Assembly (NCBI GenBank): GCA_030645365.1
Contig: JAUSMB010000030.1
Coordinates: forward strand, 21,714 to 85,713
Source of the DNA: Rugosibacter sp.
GTDB lineage: Bacteria; Pseudomonadota; Gammaproteobacteria; Burkholderiales; Rhodocyclaceae
Direction: 5' to 3'
Length of the DNA: 64,000 nucleotides
In this document: positions 27,097 through 35,853 of the stretch, one piece after another
Numbering within the stretch: position 1 is the stretch's first letter
Layout: each line of letters opens with the position of its first letter
The notes under the pieces: model-generated
Told to the model about the DNA's origin: nothing
The model's input: only the letters and a program-made list of their open reading frames with translations
The model's database searches: none
Position numbers and translations under genes: made by a program

Positions 27097-28005
27097 ATGG
27101 ACACCATTCATCGCTTTCTGTTTGAAGACCTCGACATACGCGGCAGCCTCGTTCAACTCGGGCCCGCTTGGCGCTCGCTGTGCGCTGTGCGCAATTACGC
27201 CCCGGCGACGCGTCACTTGCTGGGTGAGTTGGCCGCTGTCACCACCATCATTGGCAGCAATCTGAAAACACCAGGCCGCGTGCGCTTTCAGCTACAGGGC
27301 ACAGGGCCCGTATCCTTATTGGTGATGGATTGCGATGAGCAATTACGCCTACGTGGCATGGCGCGCAGTACGTTAGAACCTGTAAATCAAGAAGCCACCG
27401 TATCACCAGCACCGTCCAGTAACGGACTTTTGAACACGTCTCTGGACAAGACTTTTTCGGCAAAAAAACTACTCGGCGATGGCCAGCTCATGCTCACGCT
27501 GCAAACCGCCCACGCCGAGCCGTATCAAAGTCTGGTGCCGAATGATGGTGAAACGATGGCTGCTATTTTTGAGCATTACCTCACGCAATCCGAACAGCAG
27601 CCCGCACGCCTGTGGCTAGCGGCGGATGCTGAAACAGCCTGTGGCCTCTTTTTACAAAAACTGCCCGACGCGGACTTGTGCGATGCAGATGGCTGGAATC
27701 GCATCGAGCAACTCGCCAATACACTGCAACCGGCAGAACTAGCGCTACCGGTGGAAACGCTGCTCACCCGCTTGTTTAACACGGAGAATATCCGTGTTTA
27801 CCCACCGCGCATGGTCACTTGGCATTGCCCGCGCGATGAAGAGAAAATACGTAATCTATTACTCTCCATGGGCCGTGACGAAGTAGCCGACATCCTCGCC
27901 GATGCTGAAATGATTTCCATAGCGGATGAAATCTGCGGCCACGAATACCGCTTCGGCCCGGAGATTATTGACGAGCTATTCCCGCCAGCCCGCCTGCTGC
28001 ATTGA
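27097..28005 (+). CDS. hslO: Hsp33-type redox-regulated chaperone with reduced zinc centre
   Basis: Hsp33 is a holdase activated by oxidative unfolding. The N-terminus (MDTIHRFLFEDLDIRGSLVQLG) and the C-terminal region are clearly HslO, 302 aa. In E. coli four cysteines (CXC and CXXC) bind zinc. Here the equivalents read C244-P-R246 and D277-E-I-C280, so only two cysteines remain. Residues around 106 (TVSPAPSSNG) come from a decayed dispersed repeat with a small insertion. The stop codon lies inside a 36-bp palindrome shared with the convergent CoA-transferase gene. Confidence 0.9.
   Translation: MDTIHRFLFEDLDIRGSLVQLGPAWRSLCAVRNYAPATRHLLGELAAVTTIIGSNLKTPGRVRFQLQGTGPVSLLVMDCDEQLRLRGMARSTLEPVNQEATVSPAPSSNGLLNTSLDKTFSAKKLLGDGQLMLTLQTAHAEPYQSLVPNDGETMAAIFEHYLTQSEQQPARLWLAADAETACGLFLQKLPDADLCDADGWNRIEQLANTLQPAELALPVETLLTRLFNTENIRVYPPRMVTWHCPRDEEKIRNLLLSMGRDEVADILADAEMISIADEICGHEYRFGPEIIDELFPPARLLH
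27398..27431 (-). repeat. Decayed dispersed-repeat copy with internal insertion (in hslO)
   Basis: The plus strand has CCGTATCACCAGCACCG, then about 10 extra bases, then GGACTTTT. The outer parts match the repeat and the hslO frame reads TVSPAPS like AVSPAPTF copies. Confidence 0.5.
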
Positions 28006-28031
28006 GCCTTTGATCAAAGGCTCAATGCAGC
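27996..28031. terminator. 36-bp perfect palindrome shared by two converging genes
   Basis: The left arm GCTGCATTGAGCCTTTGA is followed directly by its exact reverse complement. Both stop codons (hslO TGA at 28003-28005 and the CoA-transferase stop at 28022-28024) and the last codons of both genes lie in it. It should fold into a strong hairpin in either transcript. No U-tract follows, so termination is inferred, not certain. Confidence 0.65.
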
Positions 28032-28660
28032 TTCACCCCTGTCTTGGCCTGTAGCTGTTCCAGCGTCACGCCGGGTGCCAGCTCCACCACTTTCAACCCT
28101 GTTGGAGTGACATCCATCACCGCCAGATCGGTGATGATGCGATTAACTACTGCCTTACCGGTCAACGGCAAAGTGCAGGCGGGCAGTATCTTCAAGTCTT
28201 CGCCGCCATCCTTCTTTCTGGCGACATGCTCCATCAGCACGATCACGCGCTTGACGCCCGCCACAAGATCCATCGCACCTCCCATACCCTTGACCATCTT
28301 GCCGGGAATCATCCAGTTGGCCAAGTCGCCATGTTCGCTGACTTGCATCGCGCCGAGGATGCTCAGGTTCACCTTGCCGCCGCGTATCATGGCAAAGCTC
28401 TCATCGCTGCCGAAAATCGATGAACCGGGCAAGGTCGTCACCGTCTGCTTGCCCGCGTTGATCAAATCGGCATCCACTTCATCTTTGGTGGGAAACGGGC
28501 CGATGCCGAGCATGCCGTTCTCGCTCTGCAGCCACACTTCCATGTGGTCGGGCACATGGTTGGCCACCAGCGTAGGCAAACCAATACCAAGATTGACATA
28601 GAACCCATCCTGCAATTCCTGCGCGGCACGTGCCGCCATTTGGTCGTGTGTCCATGCCAT
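28022..28660 (-). CDS. scoB: 3-oxoacid CoA-transferase subunit B
   Basis: The beta subunit of a succinyl-CoA:3-ketoacid (or related) CoA-transferase that activates acetoacetate or similar acids. The 212-aa protein has the catalytic-glutamate motif [11 protein letters not shown] (E47), [26 protein letters not shown] and [12 protein letters not shown]. It starts 2 bp after subunit A. The acid substrate is not decided by sequence. It sits beside genes for acyl-CoA oxidation, so ketone-body or fatty-acid use is likely. Confidence 0.92.
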   Translation of the reverse strand: MAWTHDQMAARAAQELQDGFYVNLGIGLPTLVANHVPDHMEVWLQSENGMLGIGPFPTKDEVDADLINAGKQTVTTLPGSSIFGSDESFAMIRGGKVNLSILGAMQVSEHGDLANWMIPGKMVKGMGGAMDLVAGVKRVIVLMEHVARKKDGGEDLKILPACTLPLTGKAVVNRIITDLAVMDVTPTGLKVVELAPGVTLEQLQAKTGVKLH

Positions 28661-28662
28661 GA

Positions 28663-29376
28663 TCAGTTCTCCACCATTTCTCTGAGCGTGATTTTTTCGA
28701 TGCGCTTTTCGGGATTCGGGTTATGCACGATGCGATGCACGTAAATCCCCGGCAGATGCACCTGATCCGGGTCCAACGCGCCTGTCTCGACGATATGCTC
28801 GACTTCCACGACACAGATTTTTCCCGCCATCGCCACGGCGGGATTGAAGTTGCGCGCAGTCAGATGAAACTGCAAATTGCCGGATTTATCCGCCACGTGT
28901 GCTTTGACCAGAGCGACCTCAGGCACGAGGCTGCGCTCCAACACATAGGTACTTCCTTCAAAGTCGCGCAACTCCTTGCCTTCAGCCACAAGTGTACCCA
29001 CGCCCGTCTTGGTGAAAAAGGCCGGAATGCCTGCCCCACCGGCGCGTAGTTTTTCAGCTAGCGTGCCTTGCGGCGTGAGTTCTACTTCAAGCTCACCGGA
29101 TAAATACTGGCGCTCAAATTCCTTGTTTTCACCGACGTAGCTAGCAATCATTTTTTTGACCTGCCGCGATTCAAGCAGTTTGCCCAAGCCAAAGCCATCG
29201 ACGCCGGCATTGTTGGAAATGACGGTCAGCCCTTTGACGCCGCTGGCCAGCAAGGCATCAATCAGCGCTTCGGGAATGCCGCACAAACCAAATCCGCCGA
29301 CAGCCAGCAACTGGTTGTCTTTGACGATGTCTCGGAGCGCTTCGGCTGCGGACGGAAAAATCTTATTCATGAACAT
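28663..29376 (-). CDS. scoA: 3-oxoacid CoA-transferase subunit A
   Basis: The alpha subunit, 237 aa. Seen are the CoA-binding [61 protein letters not shown] and the [17 protein letters not shown] region. It forms the functional CoA-transferase with the next gene. The 59-bp gap to the thioesterase gene may hold the promoter. Confidence 0.92.
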   Translation of the reverse strand: MFMNKIFPSAAEALRDIVKDNQLLAVGGFGLCGIPEALIDALLASGVKGLTVISNNAGVDGFGLGKLLESRQVKKMIASYVGENKEFERQYLSGELEVELTPQGTLAEKLRAGGAGIPAFFTKTGVGTLVAEGKELRDFEGSTYVLERSLVPEVALVKAHVADKSGNLQFHLTARNFNPAVAMAGKICVVEVEHIVETGALDPDQVHLPGIYVHRIVHNPNPEKRIEKITLREMVEN

Positions 29377-29435
29377 CCCTTACGAAATTGATGAATCAAC
29401 ACACATGCTAAATAATATCAGCACAGCTACGGTTG

Positions 29436-29879
29436 TCACGTTTTCTTTGCATCAGCAAAAGCCAGGCGCAGAGCATCTGGCAGCGGAATCGACTTGCCGC
29501 TTAGCTTGTCTATCCACACCAGCTTGGCTGCGCCTTCAGCATACAGACGATGATCATCCAGCCGACGCAACTCATAAAAAGTCGGCAAACTGCTGCGCCC
29601 TGGCTGGCCAATGAAAATATCGCACGATACTTTTCCCGGATAGGTCAGCGGAATCAAAAAAGTGCAGCTGGCATTGACCAGAACAGCACCCTGATTTTTT
29701 TCTCGCCGCTCTTCAGGACAAAGAGAATCCAGCCACTCGACCCGCGCTTGTTCCATATAGCGAAAGTACAGCGTGTTGTTGATGTGATTCATCGCGTCCT
29801 GATCGCCCCAGCGCAGCGGCATTTCATGGCGATAGACCAGCTTACGATCAAGCATTGCAACAGAACTCATAACACGCAT
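29436..29879 (-). CDS. Acyl-CoA thioesterase, 4HBT/YbgC type
   Basis: A 147-aa hotdog-fold thioesterase. The active-site segment RWGDQDAMNHINNTLYFRYMEQARVEWL carries the catalytic aspartate of the 4-hydroxybenzoyl-CoA thioesterase family. It probably hydrolyses acyl-CoA. It lies next to CoA-transferase and divergent from ETF-quinone oxidoreductase, suggesting a role in the same acyl-CoA metabolism. Not the Tol-Pal YbgC, since tol genes are absent. Confidence 0.85.
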   Translation of the reverse strand: MRVMSSVAMLDRKLVYRHEMPLRWGDQDAMNHINNTLYFRYMEQARVEWLDSLCPEERREKNQGAVLVNASCTFLIPLTYPGKVSCDIFIGQPGRSSLPTFYELRRLDDHRLYAEGAAKLVWIDKLSGKSIPLPDALRLAFADAKKT

Positions 29880-29904
29880 TCAGCAAGTTAAGTTAAGGGC
29901 TGAT

Positions 29905-29910
29905 TATAAT
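29905..29910 (+). promoter_or_regulatory. Possible -10 box for ETF-QO gene
   Basis: A perfect TATAAT lies 39 bp ahead of the start codon, in the divergent 69-bp gap. No convincing -35 is seen at 17 bp, so confidence is modest. Confidence 0.4.
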
Positions 29911-29948
29911 CGGCAGATTAAGTTTCCCTCGTATTTGAAAGGAACCAC

Positions 29949-31580
29949 ATGCAGCGCGAAGCCATGGAATTTGACGTATTGATCGTGGGAGGCGGCCCCG
30001 CAGGGCTATCAGCAGCGATACGACTGAAACAGATTAACCCGGAGATCAGCGTGTGCCTGATTGAGAAAGGCGCTGAAATTGGTGCGCATATTCTCTCGGG
30101 CGCAGTGATGGATCCGCGCGCGCTCTTTGAACTGATACCCGACTGGCAAGAAAAAGATGCGCCGCTAGACACTCCCGTCAGCCGTGATCGGTTTACCTTT
30201 CTTACATCCAAGGGCAGCGTTGATGTGCCCAATTTTCTGCTGCCGGGGTGCTTTCAGAATCACGGTAACTACATCATTAGCCTGGGGATGGTGTGTCGCT
30301 GGCTGGCCTCACAGGCGGAAGCCTTGGGCGTTGATCTCTTTCCCGGCTTTGCCGGTGCTGAAGTGCTGTACGACGAAAAAGGTGCCGTACGCGGTGTAGC
30401 GACGGGCGATATGGGCGTCAAACACACGGGAGAGCACAGTACAGCTTATCAGCCGGGTATGGACCTGCTCGCCAAATACACGCTCTTCGCCGAAGGTTGT
30501 CGCGGGCATCTGGGCAAGGAAATTGAGCTCAAGTTCAACTTGCGCGAAAGATCCGACCCGCAAACTTACGCACTCGGCATCAAAGAGTTGTGGGAAGTAT
30601 CAGCCAGTCAGCACGAAAAAGGCCTGGTCATGCACACCGCTGGCTGGCCACTTACCAGAGATACTTACGGCGGCGGTTTTATTTATCATCTGGCAGAAAA
30701 TCAAGTTGCTATCGGTCTTGTTGTCGGTTTGGGTTACAGCAATCCGCATCTTTCGCCCTTTGGAGAAATGCAGCGCATGAAAACTCACCCGCATATTGCT
30801 GCCATGCTAGAAGGCGGCAAACGCATTGCGTATGGCGCGCGCGCGCTGGCGGCAGGTGGCCTGCAATCCATGCCACAACTGGACTTTCCCGGTGGCGCAC
30901 TGATCGGCGACGATGCTGGTCTATTGGTTGCCTCGCGCATCAAGGGCAGCCATGCCGCAATCAAGAGCGGCATGCTGGCCGCTGAAGCCGCAGCAGCCGC
31001 ACTTGCCGCTAACCGCGCGAACGATAACCTTACTGCCTACCCTGAAACCTTGCGCGCCTCCTGGCTGTATGACGAACTGCACACAGCGCGCAACTTCAAA
31101 CCGTGGATGGCCAAGGGGCTGGTCACCGGCTCGCTAATGTTTGGTATCGATCAAGTATTACTGCGCGGCAAAGCCCCATGGACGCTGCACAACACGAGCG
31201 ATCACACCAAACTCAAACTGGCCGCTGATTGCACGCCAATCGATTATCCCAAGCCCGATGGCGTGCTGACGTTCGACCGACTCTCGTCGGTTTTTCTCTC
31301 CAATACCAACCACGAAGAAGACCAGCCCTGCCATTTGCAATTAAAGAATGTGCAGGTGCCGATTGAAATCAATCTGGCGCTTTACGATGCGCCCGAGCAG
31401 CGCTATTGCCCGGCCGGAGTGTATGAGATTGTGCGCGATGCCAGTGGAGCTAATCCGCAGTTGCAGATCAACGCGCAAAACTGCGTGCATTGCAAAACCT
31501 GCGACATCAAGGACCCAACGCAGAATATCAACTGGGTTGCCCCGCAGGGTGGCGAAGGGCCAATTTATCAACAGATGTAG
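29949..31580 (+). CDS. Electron transfer flavoprotein-ubiquinone oxidoreductase
   Basis: A membrane-associated flavo-iron-sulfur enzyme that passes electrons from reduced ETF to ubiquinone. The 543-aa protein has FAD motif VLIVGGGPAGLSAA (G14-G16), the middle GGFIYHLAENQVAIGLVVGL, ALAAGGLQSMPQLDFPGG and a C-terminal 4Fe-4S site with C487, C512, C515 and C518 (NCVHCKTCDIKDP). AAGGAACC precedes the ATG. With EtfAB and the acyl-CoA dehydrogenase in the same window it completes a dehydrogenation-to-quinone chain. Confidence 0.96.
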   Translation: MQREAMEFDVLIVGGGPAGLSAAIRLKQINPEISVCLIEKGAEIGAHILSGAVMDPRALFELIPDWQEKDAPLDTPVSRDRFTFLTSKGSVDVPNFLLPGCFQNHGNYIISLGMVCRWLASQAEALGVDLFPGFAGAEVLYDEKGAVRGVATGDMGVKHTGEHSTAYQPGMDLLAKYTLFAEGCRGHLGKEIELKFNLRERSDPQTYALGIKELWEVSASQHEKGLVMHTAGWPLTRDTYGGGFIYHLAENQVAIGLVVGLGYSNPHLSPFGEMQRMKTHPHIAAMLEGGKRIAYGARALAAGGLQSMPQLDFPGGALIGDDAGLLVASRIKGSHAAIKSGMLAAEAAAAALAANRANDNLTAYPETLRASWLYDELHTARNFKPWMAKGLVTGSLMFGIDQVLLRGKAPWTLHNTSDHTKLKLAADCTPIDYPKPDGVLTFDRLSSVFLSNTNHEEDQPCHLQLKNVQVPIEINLALYDAPEQRYCPAGVYEIVRDASGANPQLQINAQNCVHCKTCDIKDPTQNINWVAPQGGEGPIYQQM

Positions 31581-31601
31581 CTATACCGATTTACTCCATA
31601 A

Positions 31602-31647
31602 CCCACCCATAAAAAACCCCGCAGAAGCGGGGTTTTTTATGGGTGGG
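31602..31647. terminator. Strong bidirectional rho-independent terminator
   Basis: A 21-bp perfect stem with an AGAA loop (arms 31602-31622 and 31627-31647) contains ACCCCGC/GCGGGGT flanked by A6 and T6. It lies between the converging ETF-QO and ComEA-like genes and can serve both. Confidence 0.92.
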
Positions 31648-31665
31648 AAAAATGCAAAAGAACGA

Positions 31666-32058
31666 CTATTTCTTCTCTGCTGATTTGGCAGCCATGGCAC
31701 TCGCAGTAGCACCACCATTTTTTTCACTTTTCAGTGCGGCTTTCTCAGATTTCTTAGCATCCCTATTAGCCTTCTTACTACTCGTGTCCGCCTTTACCGT
31801 GGTTACGCCAGTGAGCGTCACGTCATTTTTGATCTTGCCCATGATACCGGCGCCTAAGCCCGGCACATTATCAATCTCTTCAAGTGTCTTGAAGCTACCG
31901 TTCTTCAGACGATAATCAATGATGGCCTTGGCTTTAGCCGGGCCAATGCCATTGAGTGACTCGAGTTGCTCCTGGGTTGCGGTATTGACATTAACCGCAG
32001 CAAATACATTAACCACAGCCATACCAAGGCCAACTAACAGCGTAACTAATTTTTTCAT
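31666..32058 (-). CDS. ComEA-like helix-hairpin-helix secreted protein
   Basis: A 130-aa protein with signal peptide (KKLVTLLVGLGMAVVNVFA) and one ComEA-type HhH domain at residues 21-80 (VNVNTATQEQLESLNGIG, then AKAIIDYRLKNG and NVPGLG), followed by a Lys/Ala/Ser-rich basic tail. ComEA binds incoming double-stranded DNA in the periplasm during natural transformation. Single-domain proteins of this kind occur widely, so a transformation role is an inference. A near-perfect dispersed repeat lies 28 bp upstream of its start. A strong terminator follows it. Confidence 0.85.
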   Translation of the reverse strand: MKKLVTLLVGLGMAVVNVFAAVNVNTATQEQLESLNGIGPAKAKAIIDYRLKNGSFKTLEEIDNVPGLGAGIMGKIKNDVTLTGVTTVKADTSSKKANRDAKKSEKAALKSEKNGGATASAMAAKSAEKK

Positions 32059-32085
32059 TGATTTTCTCCAAGAGGACTTGCTTCG

Positions 32086-32111
32086 TGGCGTATCACCAGC
32101 GCCGACTTTTC
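32086..32111 (-). repeat. Dispersed 26-bp repeat, intergenic copy upstream of comEA-like gene
   Basis: The minus strand reads GAAAAGTCGGCGCTGGTG then ATACGCCA, perfect in the first 22 bases. It lies between the acyl-CoA dehydrogenase stop and the ComEA-like start, so in the leader or intergenic region. Confidence 0.88.
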
Positions 32112-32120
32112 AATATCGAA

Positions 32121-33911
32121 TTAAAAAAGAACATCATCCAGCGCTAATGCGCTAGCGCCGCCTTGCACAACTTCTTTAGCCAGGCCACTGGCTGCTGCCA
32201 TCACGTGATCGGCGTAAAAGTGGGCGGTGTTGATTTTGGCAGGATAAAAAGGATCGGTATCACCTGCGCCAATTTTTGCTTGCGCCGCAAGTGCAGCGCG
32301 CGCCATCATCCAGCCGCCGGACACAATCCCAAGCAACCGCAGGAAAGGTACTGCGCCCACAGCAACATTGCGGACATCCTTGCCGTAATTAGCAACGATG
32401 TAGTCGCCTGCAGTGGTCACCGCCTCAATGCTCTCATGCAGTGCTGCTGCCAGTGCCTTGAAGCTAACACCCGATTGCTTGGCTACGCTCGCCTGCGTTT
32501 CTTTCATCTGGCCGAGCAAGGTATTCAGCGCACCACCCCCGTCGCGCGCAACCTTTCGGCCGATGAGATCCAGCGCCTGAATGCCCGTCGTGCCTTCATA
32601 GATCGTAGTAATTCGCGCATCGCGAAAGTGCTGCGCGGCACCCGTCTCTTCAATGAAGCCCATGCCGCCATGAATTTGCACACCGAGTGACGTCACCTCG
32701 TTACCCGTCTCGGTCAACCAGGCTTTCACCACGGGGATCATTAAATCAACAAACGCCTGTTGGCGAATGCGCTCATCTGCATCCGGATGCCGCAGGGCTG
32801 AATCCAGTGCTGAAGCCACCACATACGCTACCGCACGCATGGCTTCATTTTGCGAGCGCATGAGTAACAGCATGCGACGGATATCCGGGTGACGAATAAT
32901 TGGCACACTACCTGTCGAGCCTTCAATGGCGCGGCTCTGCACTCGCTCACGGGCAAAGCCAAGTGCCTGCTGATACGCACGCTCACCGAGCGCCAGACCT
33001 TCTAACCCGACAGCATAGCGCGCCGCATTCATCATCACGAACATGTACTTGAGGCCATCGTTTTCTTTGCCAACCAAGGTGCCAACCGCACCACCATTGT
33101 CGCCATAAGCCATCACGCACGTTGGGCTGGCGTGAATGCCGAGCTTATGCTCGATCGACACACTATAGACATCGTTGCGCGCGCCTAGCGTGCCATCTGC
33201 ATTCACCAGAAATTTAGGCACCACAAACAGCGAGATACCTTTGACCCCTGCAGGCGCATCGGGCGTACGTGCGAGCACGAGATGTATCGTGTTCTCAGCC
33301 ATATCGTGATCGCCATAGGTGATAAATATTTTCTGCCCGAACAGCTTGTAGGTGCCATCCCCTTGTGGCACCGCGCGCGTACGCACTGCCGCCAGATCAG
33401 ACCCTGCCTGCGACTCCGTCAGATTCATGGTGCCCGTCCATCGGCCGGAAACCATGTGATGCAGATAAGTCGCTTTTTGTTCCTCGCTACCATACAGCTC
33501 AAGCGCTTCGATGCCGCCCATGGTCAGCATCGGGCACAATGAAAACGACATATTGGCCGATTGCCACATCTCCTGCACCACAGCAGAAATTACTTTAGGC
33601 AAGCCCTGACCGCCAAATTCCGGATTGCCAGACAATGCATTCCACCCGTTCTCGACAAACTGGGCGTAAGCCTCTTTAAACCCTTTTGGCATAGTGACTG
33701 ATTTATCAGCCCACTGCGCCCCCTCTTGATCACCTGAGAAATTAAGCGGCGCCAGAACATCCCGAGTAAATTTTCCGGATTCTTCCAGAATGGCTTCGAT
33801 CACATCGGGTGTTGCTTCGGCATACCCCGGCAAAGCACTGACCTGTGCCAGGCCAGCTAACTCGTTCAACACGAACTGCATGTCTTTTAAAGGGGCGTTA
33901 TAGTCGCTCAT
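32121..33911 (-). CDS. Acyl-CoA dehydrogenase, long C-terminal-domain type
   Basis: A 596-aa FAD enzyme that introduces an alpha-beta double bond into acyl-CoA and gives electrons to ETF. It has MNLTESQAGSDLAAVRTRA (flavin/substrate loop), GGMGFIEETGAAQHFRDARITTIYEGTTGIQALDLIGRK and an extra C-terminal domain found in the DmdC/large ACAD subgroup. Some relatives oxidise 3-methylmercaptopropionyl-CoA, but the substrate here is not determined. Near the end, QAKIGAGDTDPF derives from a diverged dispersed repeat. It precedes etfA/etfB on the same strand. Confidence 0.92.
   Translation of the reverse strand: MSDYNAPLKDMQFVLNELAGLAQVSALPGYAEATPDVIEAILEESGKFTRDVLAPLNFSGDQEGAQWADKSVTMPKGFKEAYAQFVENGWNALSGNPEFGGQGLPKVISAVVQEMWQSANMSFSLCPMLTMGGIEALELYGSEEQKATYLHHMVSGRWTGTMNLTESQAGSDLAAVRTRAVPQGDGTYKLFGQKIFITYGDHDMAENTIHLVLARTPDAPAGVKGISLFVVPKFLVNADGTLGARNDVYSVSIEHKLGIHASPTCVMAYGDNGGAVGTLVGKENDGLKYMFVMMNAARYAVGLEGLALGERAYQQALGFARERVQSRAIEGSTGSVPIIRHPDIRRMLLLMRSQNEAMRAVAYVVASALDSALRHPDADERIRQQAFVDLMIPVVKAWLTETGNEVTSLGVQIHGGMGFIEETGAAQHFRDARITTIYEGTTGIQALDLIGRKVARDGGGALNTLLGQMKETQASVAKQSGVSFKALAAALHESIEAVTTAGDYIVANYGKDVRNVAVGAVPFLRLLGIVSGGWMMARAALAAQAKIGAGDTDPFYPAKINTAHFYADHVMAAASGLAKEVVQGGASALALDDVLF
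32253..32278 (-). repeat. Diverged dispersed-repeat copy (in acyl-CoA dehydrogenase)
   Basis: The minus strand reads CAAAAATTGGCGCAGGTG then ATACCGAT. The encoded KIGAGDTD tracks the KVGAGDTA of intact copies. It could be an old member that has drifted. Confidence 0.55.
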
Positions 33912-33953
33912 GTCGGCAAAACCTCAGCAAGGGGAACACAAAATGATAATGAA

Positions 33954-34898
33954 TTACAGGGCGGCAACCAGCTCTGGTACCGCCTGAAAGAGATCTGCCA
34001 CCAAGCCATAATCGGCCACTTGAAAAATGGGTGCATCCGGGTCTTTGTTAATCGCCACAATGACTTTGGAATCTTTCATGCCGGCCAGATGCTGAATCGC
34101 GCCCGATATGCCGATCGCGATGTACAGCTGTGGCGCAACGATTTTTCCGGTTTGCCCTACCTGATAATCGTTCGATACAAAACCGGCATCCACGGCCGCG
34201 CGCGAAGCACCCATCGCCGCACCGAGTTTGTCAGCCAAGGGCTCTAACACCGTGTGATAGTTTTCACCACTACCCATGCCGCGGCCACCGGAGACAATAA
34301 TTTTCGCTGCGGCAAGTTCCGGCCGCGCCGATTTGGTTAACTCACGGCTAACCAGTTTGGCCTGGCCAAGATCAGCGCTGGCCTGAATGTTTTCAATGAT
34401 GGCATGGCCGCCGCTGGCCTCTACTGCATCGAACCCCGTCGTGCGCACGGTAATCACCTTTACCGAGTCAGCACTTTTCACCGTGGCCAACGCGTTGCCT
34501 GCATAAATCGGACGCACGAATGTGTCAGCATCAAGCACCGTAATAATGTCTGAAATTTGTGCCACATCCAGCAAGGCAGCAACACGCGGCAAGGTGTTTT
34601 TACCGTTGCTCGTGGCAGCAGCCAGAATATGTGTATGGCCACCGGCTTGCGCAATAATCAGCGCTGCCAGATTTTCAGCCGTCTGATCGCCATAGTGAGC
34701 GGCATCCGCCACGATAACTTTAGCAACACCCGCCACGGCGGCCGCCTGTTGCGCGACATCGCCACACGCCACCCCGGCTACCAGCACATGAATTTCTGTG
34801 GCTAACGTGATGTTGATCTTGGCGGCAGCAGCAATGGCGTTGCGTGTTGCGACTTTGAGCGTCAGATTATCGTGCTCAGCAATAACGAGGATACTCAT
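33954..34898 (-). CDS. etfA: Electron transfer flavoprotein alpha subunit
   Basis: The FAD-binding subunit, 314 aa. Family motifs are [54 protein letters not shown] and [16 protein letters not shown]. It pairs with EtfB and accepts electrons from the downstream acyl-CoA dehydrogenase. It overlaps etfB by 4 bp. Confidence 0.96.
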   Translation of the reverse strand: MSILVIAEHDNLTLKVATRNAIAAAAKINITLATEIHVLVAGVACGDVAQQAAAVAGVAKVIVADAAHYGDQTAENLAALIIAQAGGHTHILAAATSNGKNTLPRVAALLDVAQISDIITVLDADTFVRPIYAGNALATVKSADSVKVITVRTTGFDAVEASGGHAIIENIQASADLGQAKLVSRELTKSARPELAAAKIIVSGGRGMGSGENYHTVLEPLADKLGAAMGASRAAVDAGFVSNDYQVGQTGKIVAPQLYIAIGISGAIQHLAGMKDSKVIVAINKDPDAPIFQVADYGLVADLFQAVPELVAAL

Positions 34899-35653
34899 GC
34901 GATCACCTTGGCTTCATTTTTGAGTTTGTGTATCAGTTCAGCAACATTCGCCACCTTCACACCCGCTGATCGTGGCGCCGGATCCGTCACCTTAAGTGTC
35001 GTGAGCCGGGGAGTGACATCAACCCCCAATGCTTCGGGCTTGAAAACATCCAACGGCTTTTTCTTCGCCTTCATGATGTTGGGCAAGGTGGCGTAACGCG
35101 GTTCGTTCAGCCGCAAATCGGTCGTCACAATGGCAGGTAAAGTCAGCACCAGCGTTTCTGATCCACCATCCACTTCACGTGTCACAGTCACAGAACCCGC
35201 AGCCGCATCCACCACCACTTTTGAGGCGAACGTTGCTTGCGGCCAACCCATTAATGCTGCCAGCATCTGGCCGGTTTGGTTGGCATCATCGTCAATAGCT
35301 TGTTTACCCAGAATAATCAGCTGTGGGGATTCATTAAACGCGATCGCCTTGAGTAACTTGGCAACTGCCAGTGGTTGCAATTCAACATCGGTTTCAACCA
35401 GAATGCCCCGATCAGCACCCAAGGCCATTGCCGTGCGCAAGGTTTCCTGGCACGCTGTGACACCACAGGAAATGGCGACCACTTCGCTAGCGACGCCCGC
35501 CTCTTTTAGGCGTAACGCCTCTTCAATGGCAATTTCATCAAAAGGATTCATGGCCATTTTGACATTCGCCAGATCAACGCCGGTATTGTCCGCCTTGACG
35601 CGAACTTTAATGTTGTAGTCAATCACACGTTTGACCGGGACGAGAATTTTCAA
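34895..35653 (-). CDS. etfB: Electron transfer flavoprotein beta subunit
   Basis: The AMP-binding subunit, 252 aa, with [19 protein letters not shown] at the start, the [17 protein letters not shown] segment and [18 protein letters not shown]. The start codon is TTG at 35653, set by AAGGAG 7-12 bp upstream. A long imperfect hairpin lies just above the Shine-Dalgarno in the leader. It leads an etfB-etfA-acyl-CoA dehydrogenase run. Confidence 0.95.
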   Translation of the reverse strand: MKILVPVKRVIDYNIKVRVKADNTGVDLANVKMAMNPFDEIAIEEALRLKEAGVASEVVAISCGVTACQETLRTAMALGADRGILVETDVELQPLAVAKLLKAIAFNESPQLIILGKQAIDDDANQTGQMLAALMGWPQATFASKVVVDAAAGSVTVTREVDGGSETLVLTLPAIVTTDLRLNEPRYATLPNIMKAKKKPLDVFKPEALGVDVTPRLTTLKVTDPAPRSAGVKVANVAELIHKLKNEAKVIA

Positions 35654-35674
35654 GTCAATCTCCTTGGCTGGGTA

Positions 35675-35717
35675 AAAATCTATGATTCACTCGATGGGTG
35701 AACTAGTCATAGATTTT
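35675..35717 (-). promoter_or_regulatory. Hairpin in the etfB leader
   Basis: AAAATCTATGA (35675-35685) pairs with TCATAGATTTT (35707-35717), with inner arms TTCAC and GTGAA and a CTAG bulge. In the etfB transcript it is followed by a short U-run and then the Shine-Dalgarno, so it could act as attenuator, terminator for upstream transcripts or operator. Function unproven. Confidence 0.5.
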
Positions 35718-35767
35718 AGCCCATCACTTGCCTGCATTGGAAACCATCCGAGTGACTACTGCTGATC

Positions 35768-35817
35768 AAAAAAAATCACCGGACACTACAGGCTTTATGC
35801 CCTGTAGCGTCCAGTGA
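35768..35817 (-). terminator. Rho-independent terminator after tpx
   Basis: Arms 35776-35792 (TCACCGGACACTACAGG) and 35801-35817 pair with two mismatches, loop CTTTATGC. On the minus strand the stem is followed by eight U, as expected for tpx transcripts. Confidence 0.88.
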
Positions 35818-35853
35818 CTTTTCAGCCCCACTGTGTTGCCAGCGCAACAGTAT

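Noticed and set aside
29575..29600. AAAAAGTCGGC match in the thioesterase gene
   Set aside because: Only about 11 bases match and the rest of the repeat is absent. The encoded TFYELRR is the normal family sequence, so it is a chance match.
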